A stretch of DNA of 64,000 nt from a bacterium. GTDB taxonomy: Bacteria; UBA10199; 2-02-FULL-44-16; JAAZCA01. Below the pieces are notes generated by a model. That model saw only the letters and a list, made by a program, of their open reading frames with translations, searched no databases and was not told the DNA's origin. The position numbers were made by a program, and so were the translations under genes. The stretch covers positions 1 to 64,000 of the forward strand of contig JBAZOP010000001.1 of NCBI GenBank assembly GCA_041648665.1, read 5' to 3'. This document shows, in pieces, positions 33,533-42,309 of this stretch (position 1 is its first letter; every line of letters starts with the position of its first letter).

Positions 33533-34728
33533 GCCCTCCCCAAGAAATTCTCTTCTGACAATTTGAGCTCGACACGCCTCGAACAAAGATGACGTTCCAT
33601 CATCCGCAAAGCACCCCGCGTGTCCGGAATTCCGCCATATTGGAAAGCAGCGCCCCCAGGCTTACCCCGGAGAAGCGTCTTCATCAATCTTACGACAGTC
33701 GTGGAAATCTCTAAGACGAGTTGTCGCATCACCTTACCCAGCGCCGAAAGAACACCAACGTCCTGCGCCCATACTTTCCAGGCGGCCATTGTTTCCCTTA
33801 CATGCCCAGGAGATCGAAGCAGGCACTTTGCGTAAAGACTCTCGAAGGAAATAGACTTGCTGTATCGTGGAGTCAACGCCACTGCAGCCAGATGAGTGAA
33901 TGCCCAAACAGTATAGGGGGAATAAAAGCAGGGGACCATCGGATCCCAATCTAACTGCTTGAACCGTTGTATATGTTCGGTGCTCCTGATGGAGCCAACA
34001 TCGGTTCGGGCTGCACGCTGTGCCGATGTGCTCGCGGAGAAAGCCCCCGGGATTACGAAGGGAAAATCTACTACCGCGCTTGAGCGCGACTCCTCGGCAA
34101 TGAGATGACTGCTGAAGATGTCTGGGCTGACACCGCCAAAAACACTGCCATATTTTGCTCGAACACGCGCCAGCAGTGATCGCGCCACGATACCAAGATA
34201 GACCCGCGGCAACGACATAGGACCGGCACCCAGATCGCTAAGCGCCTCTTCGATGTCACTGTGATGATCCACCATTTGCGTCGTCCCCGTAAAACGTGAG
34301 AGCACGAGGCTTCCTGCCAACGCTTTCCCCCATCGCTGCGACCGCACGCCGGGCCAGAAATAGTGAAGCACCGTACCCTGATGCTTATAGTTGACCGTCT
34401 CAATACCCAGCCGCTGTGCCCACTTGACTATGCGCATTATTTCAGGGCCCACCGTGTCGTCGTCGCCCAAAAACATAACATACTCGCCAATTGCGAACTG
34501 AAGCGCCCGCTCGAAGTTCTCCACAACGCTCATGAGCTCAGGCGTGTAGATATAGATAACACGGGGATCCTCTGCCAAGTCACAGATCCGCCCCCGCAAC
34601 TCGTTTGTATCGCTGTTGTCGGACACCACAACCTGGACGTCATGGCACTCCTCTAGCGCCACACGGATCGCGAACTCTGCACAACTCTGGCGATTGCGAG
34701 TCGGGATAACGAGCGAAAGCATCGGCAT
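33529..34728 (-). CDS. Family 2 glycosyltransferase
   Basis: This 399-residue protein has a GT-A fold N-terminal domain (LSLVIPTRNRQSCAEFAIRV, then VVVSDNSDTNELRGRI and YVMFLGDDDTVGPEIMRIVK, whose DDD gives the metal-binding motif). The C-terminal about 180 residues are variable. It adds a sugar to the glycan repeat unit at the cytoplasmic face. The acceptor and donor cannot be predicted. Confidence 0.9.
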   Translation of the reverse strand: MPMLSLVIPTRNRQSCAEFAIRVALEECHDVQVVVSDNSDTNELRGRICDLAEDPRVIYIYTPELMSVVENFERALQFAIGEYVMFLGDDDTVGPEIMRIVKWAQRLGIETVNYKHQGTVLHYFWPGVRSQRWGKALAGSLVLSRFTGTTQMVDHHSDIEEALSDLGAGPMSLPRVYLGIVARSLLARVRAKYGSVFGGVSPDIFSSHLIAEESRSSAVVDFPFVIPGAFSASTSAQRAARTDVGSIRSTEHIQRFKQLDWDPMVPCFYSPYTVWAFTHLAAVALTPRYSKSISFESLYAKCLLRSPGHVRETMAAWKVWAQDVGVLSALGKVMRQLVLEISTTVVRLMKTLLRGKPGGAAFQYGGIPDTRGALRMMERHLCSRRVELKLSEENFLGRA

Positions 34729-34740
34729 ATACGCAAATCC

Positions 34741-35853
34741 TCAGAATGATGTGATCATTGAGGCCACAAAACCGAGATCTTCAGCCGTGAGCCACCATCC
34801 GCAGGGAATGGCAAATATAGAATCCATGAGTTCAGAGCTTCCGGGCAACTCCGGGGCCTTCACCTTGAAACCGCTGTAACGCATGTTGAGGTAATGGTGT
34901 TTCGAGGCACCCACGCCCACGTGCTTCAGCGTCGCTATAAGCTCGTCACGGTGCGCGGCACGGATGAGATAGCTCCAGTAACTCGGTGCCGCTCCGGGGA
35001 GGGGGTCGACTGAAGAGATCGACCGCGAGCCCGCGAATGCTTCATCATAGAACCGTGCATTTCGGCGCGCCGCTGCAACACGCTCCGCTACCGTGGCAAC
35101 CTGTTCAAATGCCAGCGCAGAACAGAGGTTGTTGAGGGTGGATGCCCAGCCGACCTCCGGGATGTCGCATGCAGGATCGATCTCTCCGTCCGCACCGCGG
35201 AACGCTCTGAGGTCGATACCGAGCCGCCGCAGCCGGATGGCCCGCTCCGCATCGCGTGGGTCGCTGCAGGCAAGCGCGCCACCCTCGCTCGCGTTGATCT
35301 GCCGGTTCGGATAGAAGGAATAGATGGAGAATCGCCCCCACTGCCCTACTTGTTTTCCATGAACCGTAGCAAGCAAGGCATTGTCGCAGTCTTCGATTAG
35401 AACGATGCCATACTCGTCGCAGAAAGCTTTCACCTCTTCCACCGGTCCCGGGTAACCGGCAACGTGGTAGAGCAGCAGGGCCTTGCACCGGGAGGTGACT
35501 GCGCGCCTCATAGAATCGAGATCAATCGTAGCGGTATGAGGGTCCACGTCGACCCACACCGGCCGGGCGCCGGATGTCGCAATCGGAGCATTGGTAGACA
35601 TACAAGCGAATGGCGTCGTAAGAACTTCGTCGCCTTCGCCGACACCCGCCAGTCGCAGCGCAATTTGGATCGCACTCGACATATCGTTAGTCGTCACGAC
35701 ATGAGGGCGCTCGATCAACTCCCCAAAGGCGCAGCTAAATCGCTCATTGTAACTTCCCACTGCAATCGCGCCGGAACGCAGCACCTCTAGGGCCCTGACC
35801 TCCATGGCGGGCGTATGATAGACGCGAAAAATCGGAACGTTTCTTTTCTCCAT
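34741..35853 (-). CDS. DegT/DnrJ/EryC1-family protein lacking the PLP lysine
   Basis: This 370-residue protein is a DegT-family fold-type I enzyme homologue. It has TTNDMSSAIQIALRLAGVGE, TTPFACMSTNAPI, WVDVDPHTATID and the EDCDNALLAT Asp motif. In the Schiff-base segment it reads FSIYSFYPNRQINASEGG, where the family has SFxxxKxxxxGEGG. The expected Lys is Arg 184 (codon 35302-35304). The related neighbour at 35856-36941 keeps the Lys. The protein may be a dead partner subunit, or may use PLP differently, as GDP-4-keto-6-deoxymannose-3-dehydratase does with His. AAGGGGTGAGC precedes the ATG at 35853. Confidence 0.82.
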   Translation of the reverse strand: MEKRNVPIFRVYHTPAMEVRALEVLRSGAIAVGSYNERFSCAFGELIERPHVVTTNDMSSAIQIALRLAGVGEGDEVLTTPFACMSTNAPIATSGARPVWVDVDPHTATIDLDSMRRAVTSRCKALLLYHVAGYPGPVEEVKAFCDEYGIVLIEDCDNALLATVHGKQVGQWGRFSIYSFYPNRQINASEGGALACSDPRDAERAIRLRRLGIDLRAFRGADGEIDPACDIPEVGWASTLNNLCSALAFEQVATVAERVAAARRNARFYDEAFAGSRSISSVDPLPGAAPSYWSYLIRAAHRDELIATLKHVGVGASKHHYLNMRYSGFKVKAPELPGSSELMDSIFAIPCGWWLTAEDLGFVASMITSF

Positions 35854-35855
35854 GC

Positions 35856-36941
35856 TCACCCCTTGTGCAGCGTCTCGACGATACGCTGTCTTGTCTCGTC
35901 GTCTACCCACCACCCGCAGGGGATGTGAAGCAGCCGGTCATAGAAACTCGCGAGTCCCGGCAGGTCTCGCGAACTGGAGCGGAAAATGGAATGGAGATTG
36001 TTGGGTTTGTGCAGCTTCGAAGCCATCACACCGACGCTCTCGAGCGCCCGCGCGGCGCCACCCGCATCATCGCAGAGAAGCGTATAGAGCCAATATGTCG
36101 GTCGGGCCTTCGGATCGAAGCGGGCGGGCGAGAACCCTGGGATGCGCGCAACTTCCGCATCGTAGTAACGACCGTTCTCAACATGTCTTGAGATGAGACT
36201 TTCGATGCTCGAGAGCTGCGAGAGTCCCAGGGTCGCCCCGACGTTGGTCATGTTGTACTTGTAGCCTACGGCCGTAATATCGACTTCCGTGCGGGACACC
36301 CCTTTCAGCATCCCGAACCAGCGGAATTTTTTCGCGTCAGGTACCTTGCCGGCGTCCTTGAGCACCAAAGCGCCCCCGTCCACCGTGGTCATGTGTTTGA
36401 TCGCCTGGAAGGAGAAGATACCGTAATCGCCGATGCTCCCGACGCTCAAACCATCATAGGAAGCACCGAGGGCATGGGCGCAGTCCTCGATCACCGGGAC
36501 GCCCTTTTCCTCCGAAATCGCCATGATCTCGTCCATGCGCGCCGGATAGCCCGCATAGTGGACTACCATGATGGCACGGGTCCTCGACGTAATGCGGTCG
36601 CGCACTGATTGAGGATCTATTGTGCCATCGAGCGGACTCACATCGGCCCACACGGGAGAGGCCCCCGAATGCAAGATAGCGAGGTTCGTGGGCTCGGCTG
36701 TCATCGGTGTGGAAATGACCTCGTCGCCAGGCCGCACACCTGCAAGCACCAGCGATGTATGCAGAGCAGCTGTGCCACTGCTCATGCTGAGGGCATTCGG
36801 CAGCTTGAACTTATCAGCAAACGCAGCCTCGAACCTGTAGACGACCTCCCCCTCAGCGATCATGCCACTGTAGAGCGTCTCCTCCAAAGCGGGCATCAGC
36901 AGATCTTTGGGCGGCATCGCGACCTTTACCAGCGGTATCAT
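35856..36941 (-). CDS. DegT/DnrJ/EryC1/StrS sugar aminotransferase
   Basis: This 361-residue protein is a canonical PLP sugar aminotransferase: NALSMSSGTAALHTSLVLAG, STPMTAEPTNLAI, PVIEDCAHALGASYDG and the Schiff-base segment FSFQAIKHMTTVDGGALVLK with its Lys. It would transfer an amino group to a keto-sugar nucleotide, forming an amino-deoxy sugar for the glycan. It lies directly upstream of a paralogue lacking that Lys (3 bp apart), so the two may act as a pair. Confidence 0.92.
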   Translation of the reverse strand: MIPLVKVAMPPKDLLMPALEETLYSGMIAEGEVVYRFEAAFADKFKLPNALSMSSGTAALHTSLVLAGVRPGDEVISTPMTAEPTNLAILHSGASPVWADVSPLDGTIDPQSVRDRITSRTRAIMVVHYAGYPARMDEIMAISEEKGVPVIEDCAHALGASYDGLSVGSIGDYGIFSFQAIKHMTTVDGGALVLKDAGKVPDAKKFRWFGMLKGVSRTEVDITAVGYKYNMTNVGATLGLSQLSSIESLISRHVENGRYYDAEVARIPGFSPARFDPKARPTYWLYTLLCDDAGGAARALESVGVMASKLHKPNNLHSIFRSSSRDLPGLASFYDRLLHIPCGWWVDDETRQRIVETLHKG

Positions 36942-36964
36942 TGATACGCTCCTCTCATTCCTGT

Positions 36965-37801
36965 TCAGATGCGGTCCAGGACTGTAAAACGTCCGAGGTC
37001 CGCAAGAACTTTGGGTGCGAACTCTTCACTAAGGGAAATCCACATCTGCAGATGCACCTGTTCCAGCTCTATTTGCCAGCCCTTATGCCGCAGGAGCGAC
37101 AGGATCGGATCGCCCATAAGGGCGTTCATGCGCCACCGCCTTGGCATTGCCGACCCGAGCAGTTCTACAACGTCATCTGCCTCCCCGCCAGTTTCGGCAA
37201 GGATAGGACCAACATTGTCAGCAACAATAGTGGCAGCGGCGTTTCCATTCCGGAGAATCACGCCCGCCGAAGCAAAGGGCGGAAGTGCGATATTCATGCT
37301 TTTTTCGCACACCGTTCCATCGCACGAGCAATCGTAGACAAACGGATCGACACCATCTGAAGCATCCGGGTTGACCACCCAACCGAAAAGCGAGCGGTCC
37401 TCGAGTTGAAAACCCAATCTCTCATAGACCTGTGGCTTGCCCGTCCAAAGCGTAAGAGCATCGTACCCGTCACCACGCGCACGCTCGATTGCTGCCGTGA
37501 GCAGCTCCCTGCTGAACCCTCTTCCGCGATACTGGGGTCGTACACATACGAGCCCTATCAAGGCAACGCGGGGAAATCGACCCCGCATACAGTATGTACC
37601 ATCTTTCATCACGAGTCCGCTGATAAATTCAGAGCCTTCCTCAATCCGTGCATATAAGGTGCTTGCGGATGAATCCGCAATCCATGGAAAGTGAGCACGA
37701 AGTGAACAGCCTCGATTGCGCGCACGGAAGAACTCATCCCAGACTAAGTCAAGGAATCGCGGGTCGGGCGTTGTGGAGAACGAAACCAGATTCATATCCA
37801 T
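36965..37801 (-). CDS. GNAT-family N-acetyltransferase
   Basis: This 278-residue protein has the GNAT acetyl-CoA motif in VALIGLVCVRPQYRGRGFSR, followed by ELLTAAIERARGDGYDALTL and VYERLGFQ. The C-terminal about 110 residues form an extra domain. It lies next to the aminotransferase genes, so it may acetylate the amino sugar they make (inference). It overlaps the upstream ElyC-like gene by 10 bp. Confidence 0.85.
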   Translation of the reverse strand: MDMNLVSFSTTPDPRFLDLVWDEFFRARNRGCSLRAHFPWIADSSASTLYARIEEGSEFISGLVMKDGTYCMRGRFPRVALIGLVCVRPQYRGRGFSRELLTAAIERARGDGYDALTLWTGKPQVYERLGFQLEDRSLFGWVVNPDASDGVDPFVYDCSCDGTVCEKSMNIALPPFASAGVILRNGNAAATIVADNVGPILAETGGEADDVVELLGSAMPRRWRMNALMGDPILSLLRHKGWQIELEQVHLQMWISLSEEFAPKVLADLGRFTVLDRI

Positions 37802-38439
37802 CGGCGAATCAATCCGTACCAGAGGATTCCTGCATATTCGTGCAGCATTGTTGACAGGTCGAGCTGCCGCAGCATCGGCAGCCAGACGACAAGTTTCTCA
37901 GAAAGTTCCGGCGAGAAAAAATACGACGGAGCCGCCGAGACGTCCGGGAACACACGGCGGAATTCGATCAAAGCCCGCCGCAGGTGCCACGGCGAAGTAA
38001 CCACTACCAGACGCGACTCTGAGTCGAGAAAACCCATCGCCTTGAGTCGGATTGGATGTTCCTGCGTATTGAGAGACTCTGTCTCCATGACAATGCGTTG
38101 CTGCGGTATACCCATGGCCACCGCCAGGTCGCGCATAAGCTCGGCGTGCCGTTCCTTGCGTGCCCATCCTAGACGACCGCTTACCACCAGCCACTTAGCG
38201 TTGCACTCCTGAAAAACCTGCACACCCTTGGCTAATCGCAGTATCGATTCGCCATTAAGACGATCTGCCTTCGTATAATATCCCGCTCCCAGCACGACGA
38301 CGGCATCCACCGGGCAAGCGAAGTTATCCCGCTGCCCGACACCAAGGAAGCCCCACAGCGCCGCCTTGGTTTGCGCCAGCCAGCAGGCAGTAGAGCACGT
38401 GACCACCAAGACAAGCACAACAGCGAGCCACCTCTTCAC
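37792..38439 (-). CDS. DUF218 (SanA/ElyC/YdcF-like) membrane protein
   Basis: This 215-residue protein has an N-terminal membrane helix (LAVVLVLVVTCSTACWLAQT) and a DUF218 domain: AVVVLGAGYYTKADRLNGES, then WLVVSGRLGWARKERHAELM, ESLNTQEHPIRLKAMGF and VVVTSPWHLRRALIEFRRVF. The order is the family signature (VLGG...R...SGG...E...ST.EN...V.TS.YH..R). Such proteins act in envelope metabolism with poorly defined substrates. Its presence within a glycosyl cluster suggests a role in polysaccharide maturation (inference). Confidence 0.85.
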   Translation of the reverse strand: MKRWLAVVLVLVVTCSTACWLAQTKAALWGFLGVGQRDNFACPVDAVVVLGAGYYTKADRLNGESILRLAKGVQVFQECNAKWLVVSGRLGWARKERHAELMRDLAVAMGIPQQRIVMETESLNTQEHPIRLKAMGFLDSESRLVVVTSPWHLRRALIEFRRVFPDVSAAPSYFFSPELSEKLVVWLPMLRQLDLSTMLHEYAGILWYGLIRRWI

Positions 38440-38464
38440 GATTCACCTCTGCGTCGCTGTGCAA

Positions 38465-39889
38465 TCATGAAAAGAGAATCCTCAGCGCCAACCTCGTCTT
38501 CTTCATCCATCCCTTGAGCCCACGAGTTTCGTGAATCTCACGCCAGATAATCCGGGGGCTCCAGTAGAACGACCGCTGCATGGCGTTCTGCATTCGCCGC
38601 AACTCCTCTCCGCTGAAAAGGCTGCTGGCAAAACGCGTGCGGAAAGCCGGGTCGGGACAGCGCGCAAAGGCACGCCAGTAATCCTCGATGACCACGCCCT
38701 GCTCCATCAGGTTGTGATACAATTTTGTTTCGGGCATCGGCGTACAGATAGAGCACTGCAGGTGTCGCGGCCGAAGCTCTTTTACAAATCTACGCGTCTG
38801 CTCGATTTCCTCTTTTCCCTCGTCAGGTATTCCGATCATAATATAGGCACAGCAATCGATGCCATGGACCTGAGCGAGCCGAAAGGTGTCACGCGTCTGC
38901 TGCAACGTGACTCCTTTCTCCAGATAATCGAGCATCTTCTGTGAACCGCTTTCCACGCCGAGATAGATGCGGGCGCAGCCTGAGGCTTTAAGCGCAGCCA
39001 ATAAGTCGTTGTCGAGGTGATCGACGCGGCTGCTGATCTTGTAGGTAATATCGAGCCCGGAAGCGGCAAGCAGCCGGCAGAAGTCGAGGGCCCGCCGGCG
39101 GTTCATCGTAAAGTTATCGTCCTGGATGAAAAACTCGCGCACGCCGCGGCCGTGCCAATGCCGTATCTCCTCCAGGATCGCGGCGGGGGTCCTGGAACGG
39201 CAAGGAGTGCGGCGGAGGTCGCAGAAGCTGCAGCCGTGGGGACAACCGCGAGATGTCATGATGCTCACAACATGGTCTGTGGTCGCCAACAGGTGCGAAT
39301 ACCTCTCCGCGTCGATCAGTTCATATGCGGGAAACGGCAGACTGTCCAGATCCCGAATCGGCTCGCGCCGAGAACCTATCCGGACTTCGCCACTGCGTGT
39401 GCGGTAGCCTACGCCCGCTATCCCCTCCAACGCCGCCAGGTCCGCTTCGCCGCGCCGATCCAGCGCGCGACTCAGCTCGCAGAAGGACTGTTCTCCCTCG
39501 CCCATTACGATGCAGTCAGCGACACCGAGGTTAAGCGTCTCCTCGGGATAGAGCGTAGGGTGCCACCCGCCAAAGCAGATCACGGTGGCGGGGCTCGCAC
39601 GGCGCACCACCCTGCAGACCTCCATGCAGTTAAGGAGATTGAATGTCAGCACGCTGAATCCCACAATGTCGGGCTGCTCCCTACGCAATTCCTCCTCCAG
39701 ACCCGCCAGCGAGGCACCGCCGATATTGAGGTCCACTATCCGGAGATCCGCATCGCACGACTCCCGCACCGCGGCTGCGACGTACAGTATGCCCAGGGGC
39801 GGACGGCTGACGTTGCTCTTGTCCGCCTCCACATAGGCGTAAGGCTCGATATAGTGAATGCTCGGAGGAATTATGAAAAAGATCTTCAC
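38465..39889 (-). CDS. B12-binding-domain radical SAM protein
   Basis: This 474-residue protein has an N-terminal cobalamin-binding domain (VSRPPLGILYVAAAVRESCD, then EQPDIVGFSVLTFNLLNC) and a radical SAM domain with the Fe-S motif SRGCPHGCSFCDLRRT (CxxxCxxC). Such enzymes perform methylations or other difficult radical chemistry on lipids or sugars. I start it at GTG 39889, which overlaps the stop of the upstream glycosyltransferase (GTGA). The first 12 residues of the longer frame (ATG at 39925) lie inside that gene. Its substrate in the glycan locus is unknown. Confidence 0.9.
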   Translation of the reverse strand: MKIFFIIPPSIHYIEPYAYVEADKSNVSRPPLGILYVAAAVRESCDADLRIVDLNIGGASLAGLEEELRREQPDIVGFSVLTFNLLNCMEVCRVVRRASPATVICFGGWHPTLYPEETLNLGVADCIVMGEGEQSFCELSRALDRRGEADLAALEGIAGVGYRTRSGEVRIGSRREPIRDLDSLPFPAYELIDAERYSHLLATTDHVVSIMTSRGCPHGCSFCDLRRTPCRSRTPAAILEEIRHWHGRGVREFFIQDDNFTMNRRRALDFCRLLAASGLDITYKISSRVDHLDNDLLAALKASGCARIYLGVESGSQKMLDYLEKGVTLQQTRDTFRLAQVHGIDCCAYIMIGIPDEGKEEIEQTRRFVKELRPRHLQCSICTPMPETKLYHNLMEQGVVIEDYWRAFARCPDPAFRTRFASSLFSGEELRRMQNAMQRSFYWSPRIIWREIHETRGLKGWMKKTRLALRILFS

Positions 39890-41148
39890 AGCTCTCCACA
39901 CTGAGAGACTTCGGAACGCCGGCAAGCTTCAATGCCAGCTACACGATACAGAAGCCTTTCGTACTGACCCACGACGTCTCTCTTCTGAAAGAGACGTTCA
40001 TAGGCCTTTCTGGCATTATTGCCGATTACCCTACGCTGTTCCGGAGACAGCTGATACACTTGAAGAATCGCCTCTGCCATTTCAGCCGGCAGTTCGGGTC
40101 GACAGGTGACCCCGGCACGCGTCTCATTGATCAACTCAGCTGCATCACCGCCAACCCCCATCAGTATCGGCTTTCCACAAGCCATATACTCCTGCGTCTT
40201 GCGAGGGATCGTCATTCTGAAAGCCCGGTGTTCTCGGAGGTGGACTACCAGGAGGTCAGCCACTGAGAAAAGCAAGGGCATGTCCTCCACGGGAAGTCTT
40301 CCTGCAAAAATTACATTGGTCAGACCGCTGCGTCCGCATCTAACCCTCAACGACTCCAGTGCAGCGCCATCCCCAGCCAGCAAAAATCGGATATCCGGTT
40401 TGTCCCGCAGTAGCTCAGCGGCATCCAGGATCGTTTCAAGCGACTGCGCATGGCCCAGGTTTCCTGCGAAGACGACGGTAAATGCCCCTTCCAGGCCGTA
40501 TTGCCTCGCCATGGTTGCGTCATAGGGCAACGGGCGGAAGATGTGTTCATCAGCCCAATTTGGAATAACTTCTATACGATCTCCCTCTACGCCCTTGCTG
40601 ATAAGATTTCTTCTGTAGCCGGCCGAGGGAACGCTGATGGCCTTCGCAAACGGGTAGACAAAGCTGGCTATAAGGCTGATGGCACGCTTAAAAACCTTCG
40701 AACAACTGAAGGAACTTGCTTCGATCGCATCGGGCCAGATATCTTGAATGTCATACATCAGCGAAATCCGATGAAAAAACGAAATGACCTTCGCCGCAAG
40801 CCCCAGCAAAGGAGGTGGCAGGAACACGTACATGCAGTCGGCCTTGCCGATCAGCGCATTGCCGATGGTCATGGCCGAGAACATGAAGGAACAGTAATTG
40901 AGCACGCGCAGCACTGCCGATCCCTTGCCATGGGCAAAGTGAGGAACCCTCACTATCTTCACTCCCCCACATTCCTCCCTGAGAAACAGGCGAGGCCGGT
41001 AGCCCTCGTAAAAGCGATCGGACGGATACGTGGGAAACCCCGTAAGCACAGTCACCCCATGACCTCTCGACACGAGTTCTTCCGCAAGCTCATGCACGTG
41101 CGGCCCCGGTTCAGGGTAATACCATTGTGTCAAGAGGAGGATCTTCAC
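39886..41148 (-). CDS. Family 4 glycosyltransferase (WbuB-like)
   Basis: This 420-residue GT-B protein has LLTQWYYPEPGPHVHELAEE, VTVLTGFPTYPSDRFYEGYR and YDIQDIWPDAIEA, the N-terminal pattern of WbuB-type (FucNAc/colanic) transferases, and the C-terminal donor-binding block YMACGKPILMGVGGDAAELI. WbuB-like enzymes often add L-FucNAc; the FnlC-like epimerase in this locus would make that donor. That link is inference. Confidence 0.9.
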   Translation of the reverse strand: MKILLLTQWYYPEPGPHVHELAEELVSRGHGVTVLTGFPTYPSDRFYEGYRPRLFLREECGGVKIVRVPHFAHGKGSAVLRVLNYCSFMFSAMTIGNALIGKADCMYVFLPPPLLGLAAKVISFFHRISLMYDIQDIWPDAIEASSFSCSKVFKRAISLIASFVYPFAKAISVPSAGYRRNLISKGVEGDRIEVIPNWADEHIFRPLPYDATMARQYGLEGAFTVVFAGNLGHAQSLETILDAAELLRDKPDIRFLLAGDGAALESLRVRCGRSGLTNVIFAGRLPVEDMPLLFSVADLLVVHLREHRAFRMTIPRKTQEYMACGKPILMGVGGDAAELINETRAGVTCRPELPAEMAEAILQVYQLSPEQRRVIGNNARKAYERLFQKRDVVGQYERLLYRVAGIEACRRSEVSQCGEL

Positions 41149-41151
41149 GTC

Positions 41152-42309
41152 TTAAACCAGACTCCGATCATCTACTGTATGACCTGCTGCCAGCTGCGAA
41201 ATAGCGCTAACGGTAAGGGCTGCCGTACTCTTCCAGGTATACCGTTCGGCCCTCTGCCCCACCATTTCCGACAACTTACGCAGGAGCGTTTCATCGTCGA
41301 TGACAGAGGCGATCCGCTGTGCGATATCCTCGGGATCATGAGGATTGAAATACACAGCGGCATCCCCGCCAAACTCCCGCATGGTATCGAGCTTCGATGC
41401 CAGCAGCGGACGGCCGGAAGCCATCGCCTCCAGCATGATATTGGGACAGTTTTCACAGGAAGAGGCAAAAAGGTTGATCTTCGCATGCTGATAGAGCTTC
41501 GGGAGCTCTTCATAGGCGACCGTCCCCATCAACAAGACGTCTTTCTCAAGCCCACGCCTTCGGATCTCACGCCTGACCTTCCTGCCATAGGGTGTCTCGC
41601 TGTGGCCGACGAGGACCAATTTCTCTGACGTCCTTCGGATCTGTCGCAGGATGCTGTACCCCCGTATGACCTCGAGCTGGTTCTTATAAAGCTCAAGAAA
41701 GGAAACGTAGAGGAGATATTCTTCCTTCGGGATCCAGGCGGGGCGCACCACCTGCTGAACCTGGGGCCCCCTGAAATCGTCGGCAACGCCGTGCGAGATC
41801 GTCACCATCGCACCCTTGCGATCCCCCAATCTCTTCTCAATGAGGCCCCGCGCATACTCCGAAACGCAGATCAGCAGATCGGCATTTCTCATGCTGTTGA
41901 GCAGCACACCCTCGAGCAGAAGGTTTCTGACCTTCATATAGCCGAACCCATACCGTGATCGCGTTTCCCGATCAAAGGGGAGCATGTTTCGAAACATCAC
42001 CACCGAGCGACACGCGGAGGGCACCTTGACGTTAAGGACGCCGCCGGGACAGAAGTAGATATCGGCTCTCTGCTCATTGAGAAGGCGAGGGATATGGCAT
42101 CGTTCCCACACTGATCGGTAAAAGGGATTAGTCGTTTCGGGATGCTGCGGAAGCCTCTGGATATTTTTCTTCTCGGGAAGGACAAGCGCTGGTTCTGCAA
42201 GGACTAGTATTTGCCAATCGCTCCGCTCCTCGACATGTTCGAGCAGATTCCACAGATAGGTTTTCCCGCCGCCATACCTTGCTGACAGCGCGTTAATGAC
42301 TACTCTCAT
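41152..42309 (-). CDS. Family 4 glycosyltransferase
   Basis: This 385-residue GT-B protein has an N-terminal acceptor domain beginning VINALSARYGGGKTYLWNLL and a C-terminal donor domain with LVGHSETPYGRKVRREIRRR, VAYEELPKLYQHAKINLFAS and ENCPNIMLEAMASGRPLLAS (the E-x7-E motif). It adds one sugar of the repeat unit. The start overlaps the stop of the neighbouring glycosyltransferase by 4 bp. Confidence 0.93.
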   Translation of the reverse strand: MRVVINALSARYGGGKTYLWNLLEHVEERSDWQILVLAEPALVLPEKKNIQRLPQHPETTNPFYRSVWERCHIPRLLNEQRADIYFCPGGVLNVKVPSACRSVVMFRNMLPFDRETRSRYGFGYMKVRNLLLEGVLLNSMRNADLLICVSEYARGLIEKRLGDRKGAMVTISHGVADDFRGPQVQQVVRPAWIPKEEYLLYVSFLELYKNQLEVIRGYSILRQIRRTSEKLVLVGHSETPYGRKVRREIRRRGLEKDVLLMGTVAYEELPKLYQHAKINLFASSCENCPNIMLEAMASGRPLLASKLDTMREFGGDAAVYFNPHDPEDIAQRIASVIDDETLLRKLSEMVGQRAERYTWKSTAALTVSAISQLAAGHTVDDRSLV

